Positions 25,821 to 34,043 of a stretch of 64,000 nucleotides of DNA are shown in pieces (within the stretch, counting starts at the first letter, position 1; each line of letters begins with the position of its first letter). Below the pieces are notes generated by a model. The model saw only the letters and a program-made list of their open reading frames with translations. It had not been told where the DNA came from and ran no database searches. Both the position numbers and the translations under genes were made by a program. Origin of the DNA: Nocardioides sp. Root140 (GTDB lineage: Bacteria > Actinomycetota > Actinomycetes > Propionibacteriales > Nocardioidaceae); assembly GCF_001426745.1 (NCBI RefSeq), contig NZ_LMFI01000001.1:333130-397129 (forward strand), written 5' to 3'.

Positions 25821-27509
25821 GTGACGACGACTCCGGGCCGGCAGGCCCCACCTGGAATGCGCGTGGGGGACTACACCCTCCTCTCGCGCATCGGCGAGGG
25901 CGGCATGGGCGTCGTGCACCTCGCCCGCAAGCCCGGGGGAGAGCGCGTGGCGCTCAAGGTGCTGCGCCCGCACGTCGTCGGCGACGACGAGGCCCGCGCC
26001 CGGCTGGCCCGCGAGGTCAACTCGCTCAGCCGGGTGCGCAGTGTCCGGGTCGCCGAGATCGTCGACTCCGACCCGTGGGGGCCGGTGCCGTTCGTGGCCA
26101 CCCGCTACGTGCCCGGGCTCTCGCTGCACGACCACGTGCGCGAGGAGGGTCCGCTGACCGGAGACGACCTGGCGTGGTTCGCCCAGGGCCTGGCCGAGGC
26201 GCTGCAGGCCGTGCACCGGGTGGGCGTTCTGCACCGCGACATCAAGCCGTCGAACGTGCTGATGGAAGGTCGCAACCCGGTCCTGATCGACTTCGGCCTG
26301 GCCCGGGTCGCCGACGACGCGAACATCACCCGCACCGGCTGGCTTCTCGGCACACCGGGCTACCTCGCCCCCGAGATCCTCTACGGCATCGAGCCCACCA
26401 CCGCGGCCGACGTGCACTCGTGGGCGGCGACCGTGGCCTTCGCCGGAACCGGTCGTGCGCCGTACGGCAAGGGGCCGTCGGTGGCGGTGATGGACCGCGT
26501 GCGCCGCGGCGAGCACGACCTGACCGGCCTGGACCCCGTGGTCCTCTCGCTGGTGACCTCCGCGCTCGCTCCCGAACCGGACCAGCGACCGAGCCTGCCG
26601 CAGGTGATCGAGACCCTCGGTGGCTCGCCGACCGCCGAACGCCCCGCCGTCCCCGGACCGGCGCCCACGATGACGATGCCGATCACCCCCGGGTTCGCGC
26701 AGGCCGCCCAGGAGGCGCTCGACGTCGCCGCCCCGCAGACCCGCAGGTTTGAGGACGACCCGACCCGCAGGCAGCCGCCCCCGGCGCCGCCGTCGCAATC
26801 ACTGAACCAACCGCTGGCCGGCCCGGCGACCGAGGCGGCCCCGCCGCGGCCGGACCACACCCTGCCGCCGCCGATGCGCGAGCCCTACCAGGTGCCTGCC
26901 CCGGCGGGTGCGGCACCGGCGCGGGTGTCGTGGACCGAGCGCCTCCGCCGCTGGATCCTGGGTGCTGCCGTCCTCGGTGCGGTCGCCGGGGGACTCGTGC
27001 TGGCGCCGTACGTCGTGAGCGTGTCGATCGCGGTCGTGACCGTGGTGCTGCGCAGCCTGTCGCTCTCCGCGAGCGCGGCCACCGATCGACGTGGTCGCCG
27101 CGGCCCGAAGTGGTACGACGGGGTGCTCAACCTGATGGCCGCGCCGTGGCACTTCCTCGTCTCGCTGCCTGCGTCGATCATGCTGCTGGTCTGGACCGCT
27201 CTGTTGGTGGGCTGCGTCGGACTGGTGATGGTGGCCCTCGACGTCGACGACCTCACGGCGCTCGGGGTCTCGGGCGTGTTCCTCGGTGTCGTGCACTGGA
27301 CCGGCCCGGGCAGCTCCCGGCTGAGGTCACCCCTGCGTCGGATCGGGTTGCCCCTGGCCCGCACCCCGGTGCCCTGGCTGGTCGGCGTGCTGCTGCTTGT
27401 CGCCGCCTCCGCCCTCATGGTGTGGTGGGCGGTGGGCCACGACCCGGTGTGGGCGCCGTTCGACGAGTCGCCGTGGGCCCCCGGCACCTGGTTGGGCCGC
27501 CACCTCTGA
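25821..27509 (+). CDS. Membrane Ser/Thr protein kinase
   Basis: A Hanks-type bacterial kinase of 562 aa. The catalytic domain (about residues 15-275) has the glycine loop IGEGGMGVV, the ATP lysine in VALKVL (Lys46), HRDIKPSN (Asp140), DFG (157-159) and GTPGYLAPE. A Pro/Ala-rich linker with several Thr (about 280-375) is a possible autophosphorylation site. The C-terminal 180 aa hold about four hydrophobic helices and no PASTA domains, so it is not a PknB type. The GTG start is placed by the -10 hexamer 6 nt upstream. Its target is unknown; it lies between ilvE and cimA but not in an operon with either. Confidence 0.9.
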   Translation: MTTTPGRQAPPGMRVGDYTLLSRIGEGGMGVVHLARKPGGERVALKVLRPHVVGDDEARARLAREVNSLSRVRSVRVAEIVDSDPWGPVPFVATRYVPGLSLHDHVREEGPLTGDDLAWFAQGLAEALQAVHRVGVLHRDIKPSNVLMEGRNPVLIDFGLARVADDANITRTGWLLGTPGYLAPEILYGIEPTTAADVHSWAATVAFAGTGRAPYGKGPSVAVMDRVRRGEHDLTGLDPVVLSLVTSALAPEPDQRPSLPQVIETLGGSPTAERPAVPGPAPTMTMPITPGFAQAAQEALDVAAPQTRRFEDDPTRRQPPPAPPSQSLNQPLAGPATEAAPPRPDHTLPPPMREPYQVPAPAGAAPARVSWTERLRRWILGAAVLGAVAGGLVLAPYVVSVSIAVVTVVLRSLSLSASAATDRRGRRGPKWYDGVLNLMAAPWHFLVSLPASIMLLVWTALLVGCVGLVMVALDVDDLTALGVSGVFLGVVHWTGPGSSRLRSPLRRIGLPLARTPVPWLVGVLLLVAASALMVWWAVGHDPVWAPFDESPWAPGTWLGRHL

Positions 27510-27539
27510 CGGGTCCGTGCGCTGGATCAGCGACCGGGT

Positions 27540-28202
27540 TCAGGCGCTGGCGGCGGGCTGACGCGGTCCGGGCAGGTGGCGGGCCCCGCGCGGAACACCC
27601 CGGGAGTCGACCGGGTCGTTCTCCATGGCCAGCCGGTGGAGCGCGATCAGCACCTGGTCGAGCAGGACGGTGGTGGCCGCCACCGTCGTGGGCAGGTTCT
27701 CGGCGGACGTCTCGCTGATCGCGGTGCGGTCGCTGTGCGCGGCGAGTGCCGCCGCCTCGGCGTACGCCGAGAAGTGGTCGGGGTCGATCTCCAGGCCGAC
27801 GGACTCGGCGGCCCACAAGGCACGGGCCAGGGCCGGGAGGTGAGGAGACGTGGCGGCCACGTGCCACCCGAGGTCGGCCAGGAGATCCTGCGCGGCGGTC
27901 ACGTCGATGCTGTCGGAGACGCCGGACGAGGCCGCGATCGCCGCGCGGACCCGGGTGACCCGGGACTCCGTATCGACGTCGGGAAGGTCCATCGCATCAA
28001 GGATCTCGTGGATGTCGGACAGCGAGAGCCGGCCGACCTCGAGCAGTGCGCGAATCAGGCGCAGGCGCTTCAGGTGCGTCTCGTCGTACAACGCCTGCGT
28101 GGCACTGGTCGCCCGGCCGGCGTGGAGGAGCCCCGAGCGAAGGTAGAACTTGACCGTGCCGACCGGCAGGCCGGCGCGCTCGCTGAGCTTGCTGATGCGC
28201 AT
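27540..28202 (-). CDS. MerR-family transcriptional regulator
   Basis: The 220-aa regulator starts with a MerR winged helix (MRISKLSERAGLPVGTVKFYLRSGLL, residues 1-26, then the wing and an Arg-Leu-rich helix). The C-terminal effector region of about 130 aa has no Cys pair, so it is not a metal sensor of the MerR core type. Such proteins are often called TipAS-like or simply MerR. It is divergent from the cimA leader, with 141 bp between the starts, so it may act on that promoter. The target and ligand are unknown. It meets the kinase gene tail-to-tail with a 30-bp gap. Confidence 0.82.
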   Translation of the reverse strand: MRISKLSERAGLPVGTVKFYLRSGLLHAGRATSATQALYDETHLKRLRLIRALLEVGRLSLSDIHEILDAMDLPDVDTESRVTRVRAAIAASSGVSDSIDVTAAQDLLADLGWHVAATSPHLPALARALWAAESVGLEIDPDHFSAYAEAAALAAHSDRTAISETSAENLPTTVAATTVLLDQVLIALHRLAMENDPVDSRGVPRGARHLPGPRQPAASA

Positions 28203-28331
28203 GGGTGGGGAGTTCCTCAAAGCTGTCCGGATGTTGGATCGCCCAAGAGTAGGTCGGCTCCCGGGTGCCGCGCAGAAGAATGGGGAAGGTCGGATTCCGA
28301 GACGGCAGGCTTCGGGCACGTGGTTCCGTGG

Positions 28332-28337
28332 CAAACT
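28332..28337 (+). promoter_or_regulatory. -10 hexamer of the cimA leader
   Basis: CAAACT at 28332-28337 ends 6 nt before the GTG of the leader peptide, predicting a transcript that starts at the leader's first codon. No strong -35 is seen. Confidence 0.45.
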
Positions 28338-28343
28338 GGGCAC

Positions 28344-28373
28344 GTGCAGCAGATCGCGATCATTATCGACTAG
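28344..28373 (+). CDS. Isoleucine-rich leader peptide of cimA (MQQIAIIID)
   Basis: A 9-codon frame starting with GTG encodes MQQIAIIID and stops with TAG at 28371-28373. Four of nine codons are isoleucine (ATC, ATC, ATT, ATC), and the downstream gene cimA commits carbon to isoleucine. The stop codon overlaps the first arm of a hairpin, and a canonical terminator follows. A ribosome stalled at the Ile codons would cover that arm. This matches the classical attenuation design and is the strongest regulatory signal in the window. Confidence 0.8.
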   Translation: MQQIAIIID

Positions 28374-28425
28374 CGCGTCAGGGACTCCCCGACGCGCAAC
28401 CTCTCGTACTCCGGGAGGTTTTTTT
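28373..28425 (+). terminator. cimA attenuator (pause hairpin and intrinsic terminator)
   Basis: Stem 1 is GCGCGTC (28373-28379) with GACGCGC (28391-28397). Stem 2, the terminator, is AACCTCTCG (28398-28406) with 28412-28420, 9 bp with one G-U, then seven T at 28419-28425. An alternative pairing CTCCC (28385-28389) with GGGAG (28413-28417) would break the terminator when stem 1 is prevented. Confidence 0.82.
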
Positions 28426-28460
28426 GTTGCCACACCCCCGAACCGGACAACCGAAGCGAG

Positions 28461-30053
28461 ATGAGACGAATGGACCTCCACGGGGCCTTCCACGTCTACG
28501 ACACCACGATGCGCGACGGCGCACAGCAGGAAGGGTTGAACCTGTCGGTCGCCGACAAGCTCAACATCGCCCGGCTGCTGGACGAGCTCGGTGTCGGCTT
28601 CATCGAGGGCGGCTGGCCCGGCGCGAACCCGAAGGACACCGAGTTCTTCGCCCGCGCCGCCGACGAGCTCGACCTGCGCCACGCCAGGCTGGCCGCGTTC
28701 GGCAGCACCCGCAAGGCTGGCCTGGCCGCCGCTGACGACCCGCAGGTCGCCGCGCTCCGCGACAGCCGCGCGCCGTACGTCACGCTGGTGGCCAAGTCGC
28801 ACACCCGCCACGTCGAGCTGGCGCTGCGCACCACGCTCGAGGAGAACCTCGCGATGGTGCGCGACACCGTGGCCCACCTGGCCGGCGAGGGACAGCGCGT
28901 GTTCCTCGACGCCGAGCACTTCTTCGACGGCTACAGGCTCGACCGTTCCTACGCGCTCGAGGTGCTGCGCACGGCGTACGACGCGGGCGCCGACGTGGTC
29001 GCGCTGTGCGACACCAACGGCGGCATGCTGCCGCACTGGGTGGGTGAGATCGTCGCCGACGTGATCGCCGAGACCGGCGGACGCGTGGGCATCCACGCCC
29101 ACAACGACACCGGGTGCGCGGTCGCCAACTCGATCGCGGCCGTGCAGGCCGGCGCCACCCACGTGCAGGGTTGCATGAACGGGTACGGCGAGCGCACCGG
29201 CAACGCCGACCTCGTCTCGGTGATCGCCAACCTCGAGCTGAAGCTGGAGCGCCGGGTGCTGCCCGAGGGCGCCCTGGCCGAGGCGACCAGGATCGCCCAC
29301 GCCGTCGCCGACATCACCAACTTCCCGCCCGCCTCACGCCAGCCGTACGTCGGCACCTCGGCGTTCGCTCACAAGGCCGGGCTGCACGCCTCGGCGATCA
29401 AGGTCGACCCCAACCTCTACCAGCACCTCGACCCGATGCAGGTCGGCAACGACATGCGGCTGCTGGTCTCCGACATGGCCGGCCGGGCGACCGTCGAGCT
29501 CAAGGGCAAGGAGCTCGGCTACGACCTCTCCAGCGACAAGGACCTTGTCACCCGCCTGACCAACCGGGTCAAGGAGATGGAGTCGCGCGGCTACACGTTC
29601 GAGGCGGCCGACGCGTCGTTCGAGCTGCTGCTCGTCGAGGAGGCCGAGGGAGTGCGCCCGGCGTACTTCGAGGTCGAGTCGTGGCGGGTGATCACCGAGA
29701 CCTCGCCCGGCGGCGAGGCGATCTCCGAGGCGACCGTCAAGCTGCGCGCCGGCGGCGAGCGGTTCGTGGTGACCGGTGAGGGCAACGGCCCGGTCAACGC
29801 GCTCGACCACGCCCTGCGCCAGGCCATCGGCCAGGCCTATCCGGAGGTCGCGAAGTTCGAGCTGATCGACTACAAGGTGCGCATCTTCGACCAGGGCCAC
29901 GGCACCGACGCGACTACGCGGGTGCTGATCGAGACCACCGACGGCGAGTCGTCCTGGGTCACCGTCGGGGTCGGCCACAACGTCATCGAGGCGTCGTGGG
30001 GCGCGCTCGTCGACGGGCTGACGTTCGGGCTGCGCCGCCACCACGTGGAGTGA
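28461..30053 (+). CDS. cimA: Citramalate synthase
   Basis: CimA condenses pyruvate and acetyl-CoA to (R)-citramalate, opening a threonine-independent route to 2-ketobutyrate and isoleucine. The 530-aa protein has the DTTMRDGAQQEG motif (residues 14-25), EGGWPGANPKD, which marks CimA rather than isopropylmalate synthase, the metal ligand HAHNDTG, and a C-terminal LeuA dimer/regulatory domain (about 390-530). ATG 28461 or ATG 28470 could start it. Transcription passes through an isoleucine leader-peptide attenuator 36-117 nt upstream. The downstream steps could use LeuCD, LeuB and IlvBNCE, several of which lie in this window. Confidence 0.94.
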   Translation: MRRMDLHGAFHVYDTTMRDGAQQEGLNLSVADKLNIARLLDELGVGFIEGGWPGANPKDTEFFARAADELDLRHARLAAFGSTRKAGLAAADDPQVAALRDSRAPYVTLVAKSHTRHVELALRTTLEENLAMVRDTVAHLAGEGQRVFLDAEHFFDGYRLDRSYALEVLRTAYDAGADVVALCDTNGGMLPHWVGEIVADVIAETGGRVGIHAHNDTGCAVANSIAAVQAGATHVQGCMNGYGERTGNADLVSVIANLELKLERRVLPEGALAEATRIAHAVADITNFPPASRQPYVGTSAFAHKAGLHASAIKVDPNLYQHLDPMQVGNDMRLLVSDMAGRATVELKGKELGYDLSSDKDLVTRLTNRVKEMESRGYTFEAADASFELLLVEEAEGVRPAYFEVESWRVITETSPGGEAISEATVKLRAGGERFVVTGEGNGPVNALDHALRQAIGQAYPEVAKFELIDYKVRIFDQGHGTDATTRVLIETTDGESSWVTVGVGHNVIEASWGALVDGLTFGLRRHHVE

Positions 30054-30077
30054 CTGCGGGCCGGGTGCGCGGCTGGT

Positions 30078-30716
30078 TCAGCCCGCGAGGATGCGCCGGA
30101 CCAGGTCGTCCCACCCGGCGATGATGCGCTCCTCGCCCACGCCCTCGGCCCTGTGCTGGCGCAGGATCTCGGCCTCGAGCGGCGCGAGCACCGCCGTGGT
30201 CAACAGGTGCAGGTCTCCGGTGGCGCCGAGCTCGGTGAGCAGGTAGCGGACGTGCATCGCGGCGAACGAGTAGGCGGCGTACGACCGGCCGTAGGAGGAG
30301 ATCGCTGCCTCGATGAGGTCGGCGTGGCGCAGGTTCAGGTCGAGGCGGGAGCGTCCGAAGGCCCGGAGTCGTTCGAGTGGGGGAGCGCCCGGCCCGAGCG
30401 GCGGCGGACCGGAGATGACGGCGTTCTGCCAGGCCGACTCGGAGTGGTCGAGCACCGCGCCCATCAGGCCGGCCCGGCTCTCGAAACGCCGGAACACCGT
30501 GCCCTTGCCGACTCCCGCGGCCTCGGCCACCGCTTCCATGGTGACCGCGCAGGCGCCGTTGGCCTCGACGAGTCGCAGGGCCGCGTTCAGCACCGCGTCG
30601 CGGTTGCGCGCGGCGTCGCGGCGCTCCGGTGCCGGCTGGCCGAGCAGCGGCAGCTCGGCCCTGACCTGCCGGTCGTCGGCAGCTCGGGGCTTCGTGGGCG
30701 GTGTCACAACACTCAT
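30078..30716 (-). CDS. TetR-family regulator
   Basis: The 212-aa regulator has a TetR helix-turn-helix (about residues 35-85, with ALRLVEANGACAVTMEAVAEAAGVGKGTVFRRF split as usual) and a helical ligand domain ending in a segment close to the SBD_Tet_R/YP family. ATG 30716 is preceded by a GC-rich palindrome shared with the divergent flavin reductase gene, so it most likely represses that gene and itself. The extended N terminus of 30 residues before the HTH is somewhat long; an internal start cannot be excluded. Confidence 0.85.
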   Translation of the reverse strand: MSVVTPPTKPRAADDRQVRAELPLLGQPAPERRDAARNRDAVLNAALRLVEANGACAVTMEAVAEAAGVGKGTVFRRFESRAGLMGAVLDHSESAWQNAVISGPPPLGPGAPPLERLRAFGRSRLDLNLRHADLIEAAISSYGRSYAAYSFAAMHVRYLLTELGATGDLHLLTTAVLAPLEAEILRQHRAEGVGEERIIAGWDDLVRRILAG

Positions 30717-30733
30717 CCTAGAGGCCCGGAATA

Positions 30734-30753
30734 AAGCGGACCGCGGTCCGCTT
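30734..30753. promoter_or_regulatory. 20-bp perfect palindromic operator
   Basis: AAGCGGACCGCGGTCCGCTT is a perfect 20-bp palindrome in the 79-bp gap between the divergent TetR and flavin reductase genes, 18 nt from the TetR start. It is the likely TetR binding site. TTTATT on the minus strand overlaps its edge and may be the TetR -10. Confidence 0.75.
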
Positions 30754-30795
30754 ATGCCCTCTGTTCGTCCAACAAACCTCTGAGGAGACAGCTCC

Positions 30796-31344
30796 ATGTC
30801 TGACACCCGCGTGCTCGTCCTCGTCGGCAGCCTCCGCGCCGACTCCCTGAACCGCCGCATCGCCGAGACCCTCCAGGCCCAGGCCCCGGCCGGCGTCACC
30901 ATCGACATCGCCGACGGCCTCGGTGAGATCCCGTTCTACAACGAGGACATCGACGGCGAGACCGCGCCCGAGGCAGCCACCCGCCTGCGCGCCGACGTCG
31001 CCGCCGCCGACCGCGTCCTGGTCGTCACCCCCGAGTACAACGGCACCATGCCCGCCGTGCTCAACAACGCCATCGACTGGCTGTCCCGCCCGTACGGCGC
31101 CGGCGCCGTCGTGGGCAAGCCGTTCGCCGTGGTCGGCGCCACCCCCACGCCGTACGGCGGCAAGTGGGCCCACGAGCACGCCCGCCACTCGGCCACCATC
31201 GCCGGTGCCCAGGTGCTCCAGGAGATCGTCGTGTCGCAGTCCGCGATGGAGGGGGACATCCTCGCCGACGACGAGGTCGTGGCCCGTCTGGTCAGCGCCG
31301 TCGAAGCCCTGGTCGCCGCCGAGACCGAGACCTCCGCAGCCTGA
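30796..31344 (+). CDS. NAD(P)H-dependent FMN reductase
   Basis: The 182-aa flavodoxin-fold protein carries the family motifs GSLRADSLNRR (residues 11-21, FMN phosphate) and TPEYNGTMPAVLNNAIDWLSRP (about 78-99). Members reduce FMN, quinones, azo dyes or chromate. A TetR palindrome directly upstream suggests induction by a toxic or redox-active compound. The ATG follows GAGGAGA 10 nt upstream. It is monocistronic and ends before a 20-bp perfect hairpin. Confidence 0.88.
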   Translation: MSDTRVLVLVGSLRADSLNRRIAETLQAQAPAGVTIDIADGLGEIPFYNEDIDGETAPEAATRLRADVAAADRVLVVTPEYNGTMPAVLNNAIDWLSRPYGAGAVVGKPFAVVGATPTPYGGKWAHEHARHSATIAGAQVLQEIVVSQSAMEGDILADDEVVARLVSAVEALVAAETETSAA

Positions 31345-31351
31345 CATTTCC

Positions 31352-31405
31352 GATACTCCCTGACGTTCCGGTCCCCAAGGAGGGGCCGGAACGTCAGGGA
31401 GTATC
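31352..31405. terminator. Bidirectional terminator, hairpin family B copy 1
   Basis: GATACTCCCTGACGTTCCGG (31352-31371) pairs perfectly over 20 bp with 31386-31405, with a further CCCC/GGGG stem inside after a single bulged T. It serves both convergent genes. A related hairpin lies at 32186-32231. Confidence 0.85.
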
Positions 31406-31412
31406 TGCGTCT

Positions 31413-32120
31413 TCAGCGCCAGAGCAGGGCGCTGGTGTAGTCGGCGTTCGTGTAGTGGAGGTAGTCCTTCACCTGCTTGGCGGTGACGCCCTTGCCGCCG
31501 GTGACCACCGTGAACACGGCGTACTTCCCGGCGCTGCGCACGCGCCACTGGCCCTTGTCGAAGCCCGGGACGATGTCGGCCTTCTGGTAGTTGAAGTCTC
31601 CGTCGGTCAGCGTCTTGTCGTTGGAGAACGTCTTGGCCTTCTTGTCGCTCTTCATCTCCAGGATCATGTGCGTGATCATCACCCGGCCGCCCAGTGCCTT
31701 GAGCGTCACCTTGACGCCGTACACGCATCCGCGCTTGGTGAGCGCGCCCTTGACCTCGAGGCCCGAGCAGTCCGGGTAGTCCTTGCCGCGCACGTGGTCG
31801 GCCGCCATGCGTACGCCGTCCAGCTTGAAGTCCCAGTCGTGGGCGTACTCCGCGGCGGTGAGTCGGCCGCCGGGCGGCGGCGTGGTGCTCGGGTCCGTGG
31901 TGGAGGGGGCGTCGGTCGGCGTCGTGCTGGGTGACTCGGTGGGGTCCGTCGACGGGTCGTCGGTGGGAGTGCTGCTCGGCGCCACCGCCGGATCTCCGGC
32001 CACCACGCTGGACTTCTCGTCGGAGTCGCACCCGACGAGCAGCCCGGCCACCAGGAGCGCCAGGACGATCGGCCCGGCGACCGCGCGCCGGCGACGGTTG
32101 CTCTGGATGGTTGAACGCAT
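31413..32120 (-). CDS. Lipoprotein with Thr/Pro/Ser linker
   Basis: The function is unknown. The 235-aa protein has a lipoprotein signal ending in LLVGC (Cys near residue 31), a Thr/Ser/Pro/Asp-rich linker (about 35-85) and a globular domain of about 150 aa with two Cys (SGLEVKG..RGCVYG) that may pair. No enzyme motif is visible. ATG 32120 gives a positively charged N-region (RRRRAVAG) ahead of the hydrophobic core. The gene stands alone between two hairpins that share sequence. Confidence 0.78.
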   Translation of the reverse strand: MRSTIQSNRRRRAVAGPIVLALLVAGLLVGCDSDEKSSVVAGDPAVAPSSTPTDDPSTDPTESPSTTPTDAPSTTDPSTTPPPGGRLTAAEYAHDWDFKLDGVRMAADHVRGKDYPDCSGLEVKGALTKRGCVYGVKVTLKALGGRVMITHMILEMKSDKKAKTFSNDKTLTDGDFNYQKADIVPGFDKGQWRVRSAGKYAVFTVVTGGKGVTAKQVKDYLHYTNADYTSALLWR

Positions 32121-32185
32121 GACACTCCTCTGTCGGTGACTCCGGAGCACCACCCCTACCCGATGCTCCGCCCACGCAATCATTC

Positions 32186-32231
32186 CCGACACTCCCGGGA
32201 CCGCAACCACGGGATCGTCAGGGAGTGTCGG
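32186..32231 (-). terminator. bioD terminator, hairpin family B copy 2
   Basis: CCGACACTCCC (32186-32196) pairs perfectly with GGGAGTGTCGG (32221-32231); the right arm includes the last bioD codons. On the minus strand its arm resembles the hairpin at 31352-31371 (GAYACTCCCTGACGWTCC). Confidence 0.6.
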
Positions 32232-32898
32232 TGAACCAGGTGGGGACGGCGGCGGTGAAGGACGCGCGGTCCAGGCCGCCGGCACCTTCGGGGAGTACGG
32301 CGACCACGGGTACGCCGGCCGCGCGGGGCAGGTCGTCGAGGTTGCACGACTCGGCAAGGTCGGGGGAGTGCGGCCAGGCGCCGATGACGAGTCCGGCCGG
32401 TTCGAGGCCCCGGGACCGCAGGGCGCCAACGGTGAGCTCGGTGTGGTTCAGGGTGCCCAGCCCGGCCCGCACCACGACGTACACCTCGGCGTCGAGGTCG
32501 GCGGCCAGGTCGAGCAGCGTGCCGCCGTCGGTGTCGAGACGCACCAACAGGCCGCCGGCTCCCTCGACGATCACGGTGTCGACCGCCTCGGCGCGCGCAC
32601 GCACCCGGACGACGTACTCCGCCACTGCAGGGATCGTGACGCCGGCTCGACGCGCGGCGGTGTCGGGGGCCAGTGGGTCGGGCAGGCGGGTGTACTCCTC
32701 CACCGCGCAGCCGGTGAGGGCACGGACCACGTCGACGTCGCCGGGCTCGTCGGTGTTGGTCGGTCCGATGCCGGTCTGTGCGGGCTTCACGACGGTGACC
32801 GTGCCCCGCGCGGTCGCGCGTACGGCGAGGGCGGCGGTGGCGATCGTCTTGCCCACCCCGGTGTCGGTGCCGGTGACCACAATGATGCGACCGCTCAC
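32218..32898 (-). CDS. bioD: Dethiobiotin synthetase
   Basis: BioD closes the ureido ring of dethiobiotin from diaminopelargonate, CO2 and ATP. The 226-aa protein has the P-loop TGTDTGVGKT (residues 9-18), the KPAQTG segment with the catalytic lysine, and VEGAGGLLV. The GTG start overlaps the bioF stop by 4 bp. It is the last gene of the bioBAFD operon, and its 3' end forms part of a hairpin. Confidence 0.94.
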   Translation of the reverse strand: MSGRIIVVTGTDTGVGKTIATAALAVRATARGTVTVVKPAQTGIGPTNTDEPGDVDVVRALTGCAVEEYTRLPDPLAPDTAARRAGVTIPAVAEYVVRVRARAEAVDTVIVEGAGGLLVRLDTDGGTLLDLAADLDAEVYVVVRAGLGTLNHTELTVGALRSRGLEPAGLVIGAWPHSPDLAESCNLDDLPRAAGVPVVAVLPEGAGGLDRASFTAAVPTWFTDTP

Positions 32899-34043
32899 CG
32901 GTGCTCCTTGACGACGCGGCCGATGACGTCGGTGGCGTGCTGCCAGTGCGCCTCCGGCAGTCCGGCGTTGCAGGTGATGCGCAGCCGTGACACCCCGTCG
33001 GGCACCGACGGCGGCCGGAAGCAACCGACACGGATACCCTCGGCGAGGCAGGCGGCCTGGGCGGCGACTGCCACCCGGGGAGCCCCGAGCGGCACCGAGA
33101 GCACGGCGCCGGCCGGGAGGTCGACCTCGAGCGCCTGACCGAGCGTCGCCACCCGGTCGTGGATGGCGCGCGGCAGTTCGGGGTGCGCCACGAGGTGGCG
33201 CAGGGCGGCCAGGGCGCCGGCGGTCGGTGCCGGGGCCAGCGCGGTGTCGAAGATGAACGGGCGGGCACGGTTGACCAGGTGCTCGCGCAGCGGCGCCGGG
33301 CCGAGGACCACGCCGCCCTGCGCGCCGAGCGCCTTCGACAGGGTGGCGGTGACGACGACGTGGGGGTGGTCGGCCAGGCCGAGCTCACGGACCAGCCCGT
33401 GGCCGCCGGTGCCCTTCACCCCGACGCCGTGCGCCTCGTCGACGACGAGCAGGGCGTCGTGCTCCGCACAGACGGCGGCCAGGTCGACCAGGGGAGCGGC
33501 GTCGCCGAGCACGGAGTAGATCGACTCGGCGAGCACGAGCGCACGTCGGCCGTCGGCCGCCGCGAGCGCGCTCCGCACCGCGGCGACGTCGTTGTGCGGG
33601 GTCACCACGGTCTGGGCGCGGGAGAGGCGGACGGCGTCGATCAGCGAGGCATGGATGTGCGCATCGGAGACCACCAGGGCGTCGCGGTCGGCCAGCGCAG
33701 TGACCACCGAGAGATTCGCGTGGTAGCCGGTCGAGAAGACCAGGGCGGCCGGCCAGCCGAGGAAGTCGGCCAGCTCGCGCTCGAGGTCGGCGTGCAGGTC
33801 GAGGGTGCCGGTGACCAGTCGCGAGGCGCCCGCTCCGGCACCCCATTGCGTGACCGCGTCGGCTGCCGCCCGGACCACCTCGGGGTGGCGGGACAGGCCG
33901 AGGTAGTCGTTGCCCGCGAGGTCGATGGTGTCGTCGTCCGCCCTGCGTGGGTTGAGGATTCTCGTCAACCCGGCGTCTTCGCGTGCCTCCGCCTGCTCGG
34001 CCAGCCAGGCACTCCAGCCGGTCCCGCTGTTTGCACTGCTCAT
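32895..34043 (-). CDS. bioF: 8-amino-7-oxononanoate synthase
   Basis: BioF is a PLP enzyme that joins pimeloyl thioester and alanine in biotin synthesis. The 382-aa alpha-oxoamine synthase has [13 protein letters not shown] near residue 50, [17 protein letters not shown], and the PLP lysine in [14 protein letters not shown] 34043 is the first Met of a conserved N terminus, and it overlaps the bioA stop (34040-34043). Length is normal. No pimeloyl-ACP pathway gene (bioC/bioH) is visible in the window, so the pimeloyl source must lie elsewhere. Confidence 0.95.
   Translation of the reverse strand: MSSANSGTGWSAWLAEQAEAREDAGLTRILNPRRADDDTIDLAGNDYLGLSRHPEVVRAAADAVTQWGAGAGASRLVTGTLDLHADLERELADFLGWPAALVFSTGYHANLSVVTALADRDALVVSDAHIHASLIDAVRLSRAQTVVTPHNDVAAVRSALAAADGRRALVLAESIYSVLGDAAPLVDLAAVCAEHDALLVVDEAHGVGVKGTGGHGLVRELGLADHPHVVVTATLSKALGAQGGVVLGPAPLREHLVNRARPFIFDTALAPAPTAGALAALRHLVAHPELPRAIHDRVATLGQALEVDLPAGAVLSVPLGAPRVAVAAQAACLAEGIRVGCFRPPSVPDGVSRLRITCNAGLPEAHWQHATDVIGRVVKEHR

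Noticed and set aside
28344..28425. T-box riboswitch before cimA
   Set aside because: The T-box consensus and specifier stem are absent and the distance is too short; the Ile-codon peptide explains the terminator better.
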